Below, in pieces: positions 32,701-42,074 of a DNA stretch of 64,000 nt (position 1 is its first letter; the number at the start of each line of letters is the position of its first letter). The notes beneath the pieces are model-generated. The model worked only from the letters and a program-made list of their open reading frames with translations. It ran no database searches and was not told the DNA's origin. Made by a program: the position numbers and the translations under genes. The stretch comes from Gautieria morchelliformis (lineage: Eukaryota; Basidiomycota; Agaricomycetes; Gomphales; Gomphaceae), in contig WHVA01000015.1 in assembly GCA_015179125.1 (NCBI GenBank), positions 186,001 through 250,000 on the forward strand, read 5' to 3'.

Positions 32701-33489
32701 ACGGTCAGCTACGTACCTAGTCAAGAAGTAGCGTCATCGTGAACGTACGTTTTGCACACTTCGCTGCTTTGTCTTGGATCAAACATGCGAGCGTTAGGGT
32801 CACCAATCGATTCCTGGATGATGGCCTTGATAACTTTCTCCAAATTGCTAGCCTTGAACATTCCGTCCTTCCAAAATGGTTTCTTATCCGAGAACACTTG
32901 TGAGGCGAATGTGCCATAGGCTTTGATCGCTTTATCTACGGACAGGCGGAGGCGACCCAGCATGAGGGCTATAAGCCTGCGTGAAACGTATTAGAGAGCG
33001 ATGGTGATCGATAAAGAAGTAACCTACCCGCCTGTACTCGTACCGCAAATTAAGTCGAAATATTCGCAAGGAAGGGGCACCGTGGATCGTCCTTCTCGGC
33101 GCTGGATTCTTTGCATGATTTCTTGTAGTATGATAAGCTCGGACAAGCCACGGATGCCGCCGCCATCTGCTGAGGGAATCAGAAAATGTCATATAATAGG
33201 CAAGAAAACATTACCGAGGGAAAGCAATCTGAGCCCGGCACCATGATGCTCATCGGTTTGCATCGTCAGGGTAGATTCGATGCCCTTTCTCCCTGCAGCA
33301 AGACCAGAAGTAGACGGCGATGCCGCCTATTCATGAATATTCGTCAGATATGCCGTCCCCTTGATTGTCTAGCGTCCTGGAATAAACTTTGCTTACCTCT
33401 GAGGGTACCAAAGACGGTTTTTCGATCAGCGCCGTTTCGTCATGCCTGGATGAAGGGGAAGCTTTGGCGATCTGCTCTTTATGGTCCAT
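29753..33489 (-). CDS. patatin-like phospholipase / NB-ARC / TPR NLR protein
   Basis: There are five exons: 33397-33489, 33215-33326, 33028-33169, 32749-32976 and 29753-32693. All introns are GT-AG and 45-70 bp, and all phases agree, giving 1,171 aa. The ATG at 33,489 is chosen; an in-frame upstream Met exists. Residues about 68-300 are a patatin domain with the oxyanion motif DGGGIRG (70-76), nucleophile GTSTG (Ser113) and VDAG (Asp253), so the lipase dyad is intact. NB-ARC has a P-loop GLGGAGKT (about 474), Walker B LLFLDNADD (about 560), IIVTSRN, LPLA and HPLVHAWARD. Eight 42-residue TPR units follow from about 862. Fungal proteins of this layout (e.g. Neurospora PLP-1) trigger cell death on non-self recognition. 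That role is inferred here. Confidence 0.92.
29765..30676 (-). repeat. 126-bp tandem repeats encoding TPR units
   Basis: Seven full units and one partial unit of 42 codons follow the pattern E(L)(E)VQVME..KRVLGEEHP.TL and MGNLA.TYQNLGQWKDAE. Units are close to identical at DNA level (CTTCAGCATCCTTCCACTGG recurs). Variable residues concentrate at a few positions of each unit, as in recently amplified recognition arrays. The first unit is the most divergent and shorter. Confidence 0.92.
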
Positions 33490-33573
33490 GGAGGCGTTAG
33501 AGGTGATGGTGGTACAGAGTGCGAGGCAACTGCGGTGAGAACATGGGAATGAGAAGACTTGACAAGGCACTAC

Positions 33574-33805
33574 GGGTCTATCCGGTAACTCGTAGAGACC
33601 TTTTATTGGGTGACTCTCCGCTTCCTAAAATCCTAAACTTGCAGTTCTAAAGCAGCTTTGTGTGAGAAAGTTGTAGGTTTAGACCATGCGGGTCTACCCG
33701 ATAACTCGTAGAGCCCTTTGATTGGGTGACTTTCCGCTGCCTAAAATCCTAAACTCGCACTTCTACAGCAGCTTTGTGTGAGAAAAGTTATAGGTTTAGA
33801 CCAGG
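33574..33805. repeat. 116-bp tandem duplication upstream of the NLR gene
   Basis: GGGTCTA.CCG.TAACTCGTAGAG starts at 33,574 and again at 33,690. The copies continue TTGGGTGACT.TCCGCT.CCTAAAATCCTAAACT and GCAGCTTTGTGTGAGAAA to TAGGTTTAGACCA. Identity is high. Position, 85-320 bp before the ATG on the minus strand, places it in the likely promoter or 5' leader. Confidence 0.9.
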
Positions 33806-33809
33806 TTTG

Positions 33810-34357
33810 AGGCCAATTTTCAATCGAGAGTCGTAAGGTCCAAGCTGTTACCGCTGTATGACTCTCAGCATCTCGCTTGGCCCGACTTCTAACCAAGCTC
33901 CTGGGTCAGCCGTTGTAGATGGTGTTGATGTCCAAATTGGGCGGAATGTGATGCCAACTGCTGCACATCCCGTACCACGTACCAAGGATAGCTGTGCTGG
34001 GTTCCAATGTGAGCTGTATTTTGGAAGAAGCCATTCCATCCTCCCCCCTCCCACAAACATGTTTGCTCTGGACCGGATATTTTATTTACAATTCAAGCTT
34101 TCTCAGGATCATCAGGAAAAACCCGGAATTCTGGTAGCGGCGCCTACCAGCACGTCGCATCACCTGGTCTACTGTAGCCCACGTAGTTGCGCGTGTGGCT
34201 GCGTAAGCCCACACAGTGCTCCGTGCTCAAACGTCCCTATGTATCATATGTTAGATACATATCCGGGCCCTTTCTACCATAGACATCGGCTTTCTATGCT
34301 CGGCTAGAGTGTAAGCGCGTATCTACGCACCAATACATGGCGCAGGTACACCTCCCA
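33810..34357. other. no gene seen
   Basis: This is unique sequence. Plus ORF 33,858-34,307 (149 aa) has no recognisable domain and lies in the presumed 5' flank of the minus-strand NLR gene. I cannot support it as a gene. Confidence 0.3.
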
Positions 34358-34466
34358 GGGAAGCAAGCTTCCCAGGCCGCGGCTTGAGCCAGGCCGACCC
34401 GGCGAAAGCCCAAGCTGTTGGCGCACCGGGTGACAAAGCCCGAGCGGAGCCCGGAAGCCGCGGCCT
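34358..34466. repeat. GC-rich palindromes, possible structured element
   Basis: A short hairpin, GGGAAGC-AA-GCTTCCC (34,358-34,373), is followed by a perfect 12-bp stem: AGGCCGCGGCTT at 34,374-34,385 with AAGCCGCGGCCT at 34,455-34,466. The 69-nt loop is itself GC-rich, with further short complementary words. There is no tRNA or known RNA signature. Confidence 0.6.
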
Positions 34467-34569
34467 AGTAGGCGCCTGAACCTTAGGATCTTCGGCGGCC
34501 CAAAAGGAGACTTCTATTCAGTTATGGTCATTTAATTATATTATTTTACCACTCATAGTACTGTAGTTA

Positions 34570-34940
34570 CCGTGTTCCTACATAGAATGATCACTTTTCT
34601 GCCGGTGCCGCCGCCCGCCTCTTCTCCTTCTCCTTCGGCCCACCGTCGCCCCGCCAGCCCCTTGAAAAAAACCCGCCCACACCGTCGCCGCACTCCTTCT
34701 CCTTCTCCCTCTCCTCCACACCTGCACCCACCGCGCCCTCCCCCCCCGCCCCTTGCCCCTGGAGCGCAGAGTTGAGCACCGCATGCGACTCACAGAACGC
34801 CGGGCCGGGCGCACGTACGAGCACATCCTCTCGCGGTAGGGTCCTTGCGCCTCCGCGTGCGTGTGCGGGTGGGCGTGGGCATGGACGTGCACATGCGGCT
34901 GCGGATGCGCGTGCGTATGTGGCTGCGGGTGCGGGGTGTC
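34570..34940. other. low-complexity GC-rich stretch
   Basis: Runs of CTTCTCC, CCGCCC and later GTGCG/TGCGGG words dominate. Arg- or Pro-rich ORFs occur on both strands over the same bases and are composition artefacts. Confidence 0.5.
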
Positions 34941-34959
34941 TAATATAGTTGTCTAGCCA

Positions 34960-35270
34960 TAACTATCAGGGAATTACATTGAAAGTGTGATGTCCTGTGT
35001 TCTCATGACGCATGTACGCGAGTAAAGACACCAGCATCCTACGTCATGTGATCGGTATCTCAACATTGTGTTGTTGACAGGCTTGGTGCAACCTGCACGT
35101 TTTGCTGTAATTCGTAGATGCCGGCCAGTAAACTAGACCGGGACCCAACTCAGTCCTCGTGAACTGCGACCCCACCTCACTTCCTGATCAACACCGCCCT
35201 TATAGGTCACGCCGGATCTCCATACCTCGCCTGGATCGAGCTTGCCTCGCTGTAATTCCGTTGCCCTCAC
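34960..35270. repeat. direct repeat, copy 1 (flanks the C2H2 locus)
   Basis: It matches 38,370-38,700 in the same orientation: ATTACATTGAA.GTGTGA, CATGTACGC..GTAAAGAC, TATCTCAACATTGTGTTGTTGACAG, CTGTAATTCGTAGAT, CCAGTAAACTAGACC and GCCTGGATCGAGCTTGCCTCGCTG. The pair is 3.4 kb apart and brackets the C2H2 gene. Ends are not TG...CA, so it is not an obvious LTR. Confidence 0.75.
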
Positions 35271-35501
35271 CACACTTGTTACGAGAACTAGAGCTGCTAT
35301 AGTAATCGCGAGAGTTGGACATGTTATTCGAACTAGGGTTGGGGAGTCACAGTGGCTAGTTATATGAGATCCAATCATAGGCCACCGCCACGCATGAAAG
35401 AGTCAAAGAATGGCTGTTTGTCGGAGCATCTAGATGGTTGTGTGTTTCAGTGCCCTCCGGTTAAGAGACCTCCTGACAGCGTGACATCGCCGGACGCGTA
35501 A

Positions 35502-35530
35502 CGCTCTGTATCATTGAATGATACAGAGCG
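35502..35530. repeat. perfect 14-bp palindrome
   Basis: CGCTCTGTATCATT, one G, then AATGATACAGAGCG. It has no associated T run and no neighbouring gene to serve as a terminator. Confidence 0.9.
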
Positions 35531-35539
35531 CGTAAGGAA

Positions 35540-36900
35540 GGAACACCTTACCATGCTGACGACGCCACCCGCCAGGCTCCCCAGCAAGAGGAGACTCGAC
35601 GAAATAATGTGCGTGCAAGCCTGTTATGTATTTGGGCAACCGAGTTGTAGAATGGCCACGACACAAGGACCGAGTGTTGAGCTGCACGTGGGGCCGTGGT
35701 GCGCGGCCTGCTGGAGTTTCGCGAATTCGAGAGCAACCGATCGATGCGAGCGGGAATTGCTAAGGGTAAAGCCGAAGCGTGGGACGGCCGACGGAATCAG
35801 AGATCAGTCCGGAGGTAGGAATGTGCCTCATCACTAGATAGAGGCGGCGTCGTGAGCAACTATATATTATCAACTCCTGATCATGATGATGGTGAGAGTC
35901 CATACTTATTGTTTCGTCTTCGCGCAGAGAGTGATGTATGGTATACAATAGTGTACGTATACGGTATACTTAGTCTTCTTGATCACGTACCGACTGCGAT
36001 CTTTGAAACAAACTCGAGTCAGTTGCATGAGTTAGACTCGGGCCGTCCGAAAGGCATGACACGGGAACCGTGACACACATGGGGTAACCTGGCGCCACAC
36101 GGGTGCGAATCAGTACCAAAACAGGCGTGATTTCCAGGTCTACACGGGTCCTTACATAATAACATATGCAATTCCTGTCTACCATGTGATTCTATGCTGT
36201 ACAGAATGCGGGACAGCGTGCAACCTTGATGGGCACAGCACGGAGAAACACGCGAGCAATCTTATACAGTGATGGCACTGCCACAACTCTCCCCCTTATC
36301 CCAAGTATTCCGCCTCCCAATTGGTCCTGGGCACCCACCTCCCTCCGAATCAATGTATGCCATCGTTGTCACCGGTGAGGTACGTCACCGCCCCTCTCCT
36401 AGTAGGCAGCCTGAGAAGAATATGCCAGTCTGCAACCCTGATCATGGCGCGATGGGCACCTGTAGCAACCTTCCTTCTCCACAGCAGCACCACGTCCGCT
36501 GTGATTTGCCTAACCGACATCTACCGACAGGCTATTTTGGTCAATCACGATCATCATGCATGGAGATCCGCCAATGTCCTCTGAAAGCAATACAATATTC
36601 AGCAAATAATAAATAAAAGTACGGGGCAGAGTCTAATCAAACATCATCAAAGCACCTTCCAGCGCCATCTTCAAACTTCGTGCCTTATAATAACTCTCGG
36701 TATGGCCTCGGAAGCCTCATGGTCTCCTTGATATGGCGCTGCCGGACAACACGGAACTATGTGCGGCTCACACTTCAGAGAAGTCTTGCGCAGCTATGGT
36801 ACGCAGAAACATTGTAACATCATAACATTGGGTCATTGGCAGCTCTAATCCAGATATGGTATATATACACGGTGCCTAACCCTCATAGCCAGATTTGCCT
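35540..36900. other. no supported gene
   Basis: Short ORFs only (up to 115 codons at 36,269-36,616), with overlapping alternatives in other frames. No motif was recognised. It lies downstream of the C2H2 gene. Confidence 0.4.
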
Positions 36901-36977
36901 GGAATCTTTATGAACATTCACTAATCGCATACCCGTTCTCGCCTTGGCGCCTGGGCGGCCGACATCCATTTATCAAA

Positions 36978-38040
36978 TTAGGCCCGTCCTTGCTCCTTCC
37001 CTTGACTTTTCGTGAAGCAGCGCTTCTCGTGTTTATCGCGGAAATCTTCACGCGCGTAGCATTTATGACTGGTGACAGAAGTATTTCTGAGCATGCGGCA
37101 GGGGAATGAGAGAAATCTGCATACCAGACCGTACACTCATATATTTTGCCTCGGTTCATCGTGTTGACATGACGAGTCGCATCCGGCTTGCGCGCAAAGA
37201 ACGTTCCGCTATACGAATCCAGTGAGTCTAAGGTCCGTATGGCCCACAGCAATCGATAGGCGTACCAGGTCATGCACTTGAAGGGCTTCTCTTTCAGGTG
37301 GAAGCACCGGATATGAGAGATAGCTTTCCGCCTACTATCGAAGCGACCTTTGTGTCCGCAATCTGGATATCCACAGACATAGTATGTGATGTCATCGACT
37401 CTGCTCTTAATGGCGTGCGCTTCGAGGTCGAGTGTGGTGGTGAGGGTGCCAACCTGCATGAAGGTGTGCTTGGGATATGCAGAATGGTATTCAACGGGAA
37501 TAATGTCGAGGGAAGCATCAGGGAGTTGGCTGGAGCCTTGTGGTATGAATTCACCAGGAGAAATGGAAGCCGCGCAGGTGATGTCTTGTTCTCCCATGCA
37601 TATATCTGTCGCATATGATATTGGTTAGTGACGATGGTGATACACGATACAAGATCCAACTGACCAGTGACTTCTCTGTTCAGGCTGGGGGCTGAAAAGT
37701 CGGTATCATTGATCATAGCTCGTACTATGAATTTCTGGGAAGTACTGACATGGTGTCTCCTGGCTGTTATTGGAGTTAAAGATGCCGATATCGGTGAGAA
37801 AGGCTGCCAGGGAAGTTGCTGTTTGTAATCAGTGATCAAATACCAAGACATGGATGTTCACGATATGTCAGGGAAATAAAGGGTGGTATGCGAATAACCC
37901 AAGGCCGGGAGGGATATAGGGAATCAGAGACCAGCCTGAACAATGAGTGACAAGCTTAGGATGATAAGGCGTACCGTTGGCGAGGCCTGACCCAAACTCG
38001 GGAGCCATAAGAGATTTGTCGTGGCCCATAATTTCCGAGA
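36978..38040 (-). CDS. C2H2 zinc-finger protein, multi-exon
   Basis: On the minus strand, an exon ending APSLNREVT is joined by a 59-bp intron (37,606-37,664) to DICMGEQDITCAASISPGE. That exon runs to VCGYPDCGHKGRFDSRRKAI and HLKEKPFKCMT. A 57-bp intron (37,209-37,265) then completes the finger as CMTCGTFFARKPDATRHV. A third intron beginning GTATGC (about 37,120) is needed to join KIYECTV to CYAREDFRDKHEKRC. Its acceptor is not a clean AG in this or the related copies. The stop is the TAA at 36,978. The 5' exon(s), perhaps starting MGHDKSLMAPEF near 38,029, are uncertain. It is probably a nuclear DNA-binding protein. Confidence 0.65.
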
Positions 38041-38369
38041 GGGTTGGATATATGGTGCAGACGGTGATTCTGTTAAAAGACAAGCTAGGAGATAGAAAGA
38101 TGGAGCAAGAAGTGAGCTACAGGATGAACTAATTTGACGGTACTAGTACTCCCCCATTTTAACAGTCTAAAAGTGGGCATGTTCATGGCAGACAGGTTGT
38201 TTGACTGTATGCGGACAACCTGGCGGAAGTAAGGTCGGCTGTCCCACGTTCGGCCGTCCCACGCTACAAAGGTCTTACATAATCTTACATAAGTTCGGCC
38301 GTCCAACAAAAGTCAGTTCGGTAACAAGATTATAAGGTCCTCTTGTCGGCACTTATAGTTGTACAAATA

Positions 38370-38700
38370 AGGCACGATCGGGGTATTACATTGAACGTGT
38401 GAGTCCCTGTTTTTCAAATCATGACTCATGTACGCCGGTAAAGACGCCAGCATCATACCAGTATCTCAACATTGTGTTGTTGACAGCTGACCTTGAAGCT
38501 TGGTGTTCAACAACCTGCACGTTTTTTTGCTGTAATTCGTAGATCCCGCCCAGTAAACTAGACCAACGACCCCATCTCATCTACTCGTGAACCGCGACCC
38601 CACCTCACTTCCTCATGGACCGATCAACCCCGGCGCCTGGATCGAGCTTGCAGCGAGGTGGAACGATCAACCCCGCCTGGATCGAGCTTGCCTCGCTGCA
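38370..38700. repeat. direct repeat, copy 2, with a small internal duplication
   Basis: This is the partner of 34,960-35,270. Within it GATCAACCCCG..CCTGGATCGAGCTTGC is repeated at a spacing of about 43 bp (38,627 and 38,668). The repeat lies on the 5' side of the C2H2 gene. Confidence 0.75.
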
Positions 38701-40689
38701 AGCTGATCTCTCCCGCGCGTGTTTGTGGGCACGTGCCCGCCATCAACGGATACGCATTGCACTTTGGACCCGGCGCAGTGCGGATTTTTCGTGGCGCCTT
38801 TTGGAGCCAAGAGAAGTTCACCTTGGAAGTTCGTTCCCAGGCACAATGCTATGCTTTTTCTATTTACGGCGGTCTAGTAGTGCCACATCTGGAAACGAAG
38901 ACCTGTATAGCCGTGAATCATTGACATACTTGGGCTGTCCGTCCCAAATATTGTCGTCGTGCTCTAGTTTGAGCAATTAGCAGGGAAATGTGACGTAAGG
39001 TTGTCCAATCACGTGGCGTGACGACCAACAAGCCATCAGAATATGTGTTAGACTGTGATCTTGTGGCGATCATGATTGTGATTCCCAAGCCACGGAGACT
39101 GCCGCCGTCTTATCGAGTCTGCACGCTTTGGCCGCCTCAGCTCCAATCTGTTATCGACGCCTGTGATGCCCCTCAGGATTCCGAAGTTCTGCGCATTGCG
39201 GCACTGGACCCCGGACCCGACCGGTTAATTTAGTCGAATACTTGGCTCATCTCAATGCTGTATCTACTCCCCCGCCGCTTCCATAATTTGTGATGTTTGG
39301 TTACCCAACTCGCGAACTTCAATCCAGTACCCGCAGCACAGTCTACGGGTCTCGCACGGGTACGCTAGGATCACCTGGCCCTCATTCAAAGTTCGCTTTG
39401 TTAAAGGGGGTATTGTTTTCTGCGGCACATTCACGCGTTATTACACTGCCGTAGCGATCCTTGGCCGTACAGCTTTCAATTTCAATGGCAGTGGGCCACC
39501 TGAGTGGCATTTCAAACTGGGTATTATTAGATCCACTCTCTATGATCATCTCAGAGTGGAAATGATTCCGTAAGTAAGACTTACTTTACCCGTTGCATCA
39601 CCGGGTTCAGAGTGAATACGCACCGCCGCGGTACTGCTCCTCCCGAGTAAGTAAGAGAAGTATGTGGCCCTGTGACATGCGTCATGCTGGCGGCGATAGC
39701 TGGTGAGCAAATGTTCGCTAAAGTTCATTACACTGTAAGAGCACACACGGCTCACCGCCCCCTCATCTCACAGTGACCACAGCGCCGACTTTCCGTCCTA
39801 GCCCACTTCCATCACTCCGGCAGCTGGTGATCATTGTATGATCACGGAAGATTCATCATCCCATGTACATATACTATTCAACTCGCCGCCACAGCATCTT
39901 CTTCGTCGCCAGCTTCCGCGCTAGCTTCACCCACGATCCAATCGTCGGCTCGCCAATCCATGCGGTGCCTATTTCGACATGTTCGCGAGCGTGATGTTCC
40001 CCAGTTCACTGGCAGCTCAGGGGGTATCGGATATGCAGACTGCGCAGTTTCTGCTTCCGTTCGGACCAAAATATGGCTTCAATTTAGAATCCATTGCGCT
40101 GCTGAAACGACGAAGGTTCTTAGACGCCCTTGAGCTTTATGTTCCTGGGTCTGGGACTAGGTCACCTATATGATGGGTCACCTATATGATGGGTCACCTA
40201 TATGATGGCAGAATGCACACACGGCAAATGGTCAGAACGAGTGAGTCCGAACTTCGAAGCTGACCGCCCAGGCTGTACATATTCACGTCCCTGCCACTTC
40301 TAACGCTGGGGATTCTCCCGTTTAACCAAGTCACAGGCTGAACTTCCAAGTACATCGATCAGGAAGCTCAGCTCCATGCTATCCACGCCCCATGATGCCA
40401 GTTACAGAATTTATCATGCGCTGTTAGCTCCAACCCTCGATTTGCCCGAGTCTGAAAATCGAATTTATTTTGGCTCGCCTGTCCCCCGTCACTTCCGGTC
40501 ACCTCAGATTTACACTGGCATCATGTCGCCCGCAATAATAGTGTGCAGGTAGGTGCAGCATCACTGTGAGTAGTTCCTGCTAGGGTGTGCCCGCTTCGTA
40601 CACTGATTCGTCTGATGCCGAGTCGCCGTCGCGAAAACGATTATTCACAGAATATATGCATTGTTCGTCAGGGGGGTAGGTTGCTATTA
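38701..40689. other. unassigned stretch with small ORFs
   Basis: The ORF at 38,658-38,924 reads NGYALHFGPGAVRIFRGAFW and later FSIYGGLVVPHLET, and another frame at 39,385-39,570 reads FVKGGIVFCGTF. These may be exons of an unknown gene, but no splice chain or family could be supported. ORFs at 39,834-40,173 are likewise unrecognised. Confidence 0.25.
40160..40207. repeat. 3 x 16-bp tandem repeat
   Basis: Three consecutive exact copies of GGTCACCTATATGATG. Confidence 0.95.
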
Positions 40690-41480
40690 TGAAGGGCCAA
40701 ATCTATCCTTTTTGTCATCATCATGCACAGCGAGTACGAGCAGACCCGCCATACGCTGATCTCAGCCAGTGCTATGCTGTGCCGTCTTGACACTCGCAAT
40801 CAGAAACCTTACTATATGCACTATTTGGGGCTGAGACATCCACGCAAGCCATATTGGCCCGGCTGAGGTATATATTATATAACATTTATATTCACCATGT
40901 TTTCTGTGAGAGCAAATACAATCGATTCATTATGTAGCAGCACAACCGTTTTCGCATTTGTAACGGCATCGGCCGAAATCAACTTGCTCAAATCACGACC
41001 AACCTTGTTTCACTTCCTTGTTTTTAATGAAGCAATGAAGCAGCGCTTCTCGTGGTTATTGCGGTAATCTTCAGGAGTATAGCAATTATGACTGGTGGAC
41101 AGAAGGCATGTGTGAGGGTGTGTAAAGGGAATGACAGGGATCTGCGTACCAGACAATGCACTCATGTATCTTCTAGTGTTTATTCACGAGGAAAAATACA
41201 TACCTGAGGTTTCCTGGATGTTACTGTAGTAAAAAATGACGGTGTCGGTCGTAATGGCTGTGAGGTACGTTCTTATGTGTATCTTCGAGATCAACAATAT
41301 AAAACGAATACAGCCGCATACTCACGAGATCACGAGAGTGTCAGGTTACAGTACGTGATGGTATGGATTCCAGTTCGCGGAGGGACATCGTCGTGGGGAA
41401 AGAATAATAACATGGAGTAAAAATCGCGAGGCGTACCATCGGTGAACCCAGATCCAAGCTATACCATAAGATATCCCTAC
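40690..41480. repeat. dispersed repeat, copy 2 (intact layout)
   Basis: This is the uninterrupted counterpart of 25,025-25,685 plus 29,385-29,530. It keeps more CpG sites than the other copy (for example CCGCCATACGCTGATC against CCACCATACACTGATC). The minus strand includes the zinc-finger tail CYTPEDYRNNHEKRC. Confidence 0.75.
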
Positions 41481-41544
41481 ATTATATGTTGAGAGCAGAC
41501 TTTGATATCCGGTTTTCTAATTCGAAGTATCCGTGGACATGTTC

Positions 41545-42070
41545 CACCTCGTGTTATCCCTTGCCATGTTTGGTTCGCCTGGTGTTCAACTTTAACTCAT
41601 TTCTGTTCTGCTTTGCGTCAACGTTGATCCCCGGTACAGCATGCTTGCCGCAGCTGATATGAACATTCGCGCATTGCCGTAGACAAAAGTGGAGTTAGAC
41701 TTCTGAGCTGAGGGTGGGTATTGTCCGGGTCCGTGCAAATTTGTCAGTGTGCTTACTTTCCATATGGTGGCCTCCTTCTGTTCATAAGTGCAGCAACCAG
41801 CCGCTGAGTTCGCGCGCATCACGCATCAAAATCTTATCGCGCGATTTCTGCCCCTGGGCGTTTACGTTTACCTGTTTCTCACGTGTCGGGGAGCGCCGAG
41901 GTGCCTGGGCGGCAGATTCCCCATTTAGGGATGACCTCCCTTTACATAAGTGTACACGTCAGCCGCGTACGTCATTGTAAAAGCAATCCAGACTGCCGCC
42001 GGATACGTGTTAGATCCCAGTCAAACATACAATCTCACATGTATTTCTCACGTACATATCCCTTCTTTGT
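41545..42070 (+). repeat. gypsy LTR-like repeat
   Basis: It is related to the LTR at 18,850-19,154/20,668 (GTTATCCCTTGCCATGTTTGGTT, CCGTAGACA.AA.T.G, GGTCCGTGC) and to 11,975-12,180. Its start is degraded, and TGTCAGGGG is not present. It runs into the GC-rich repeat just as copy 1 does. Confidence 0.65.
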
Positions 42071-42074
42071 CTTC

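Noticed and set aside
34578-34892. Arg-rich ORFs on the minus strand
   Set aside because: They are translations of CTTCTCC/GGCGG low-complexity DNA with no motif and with competing frames.
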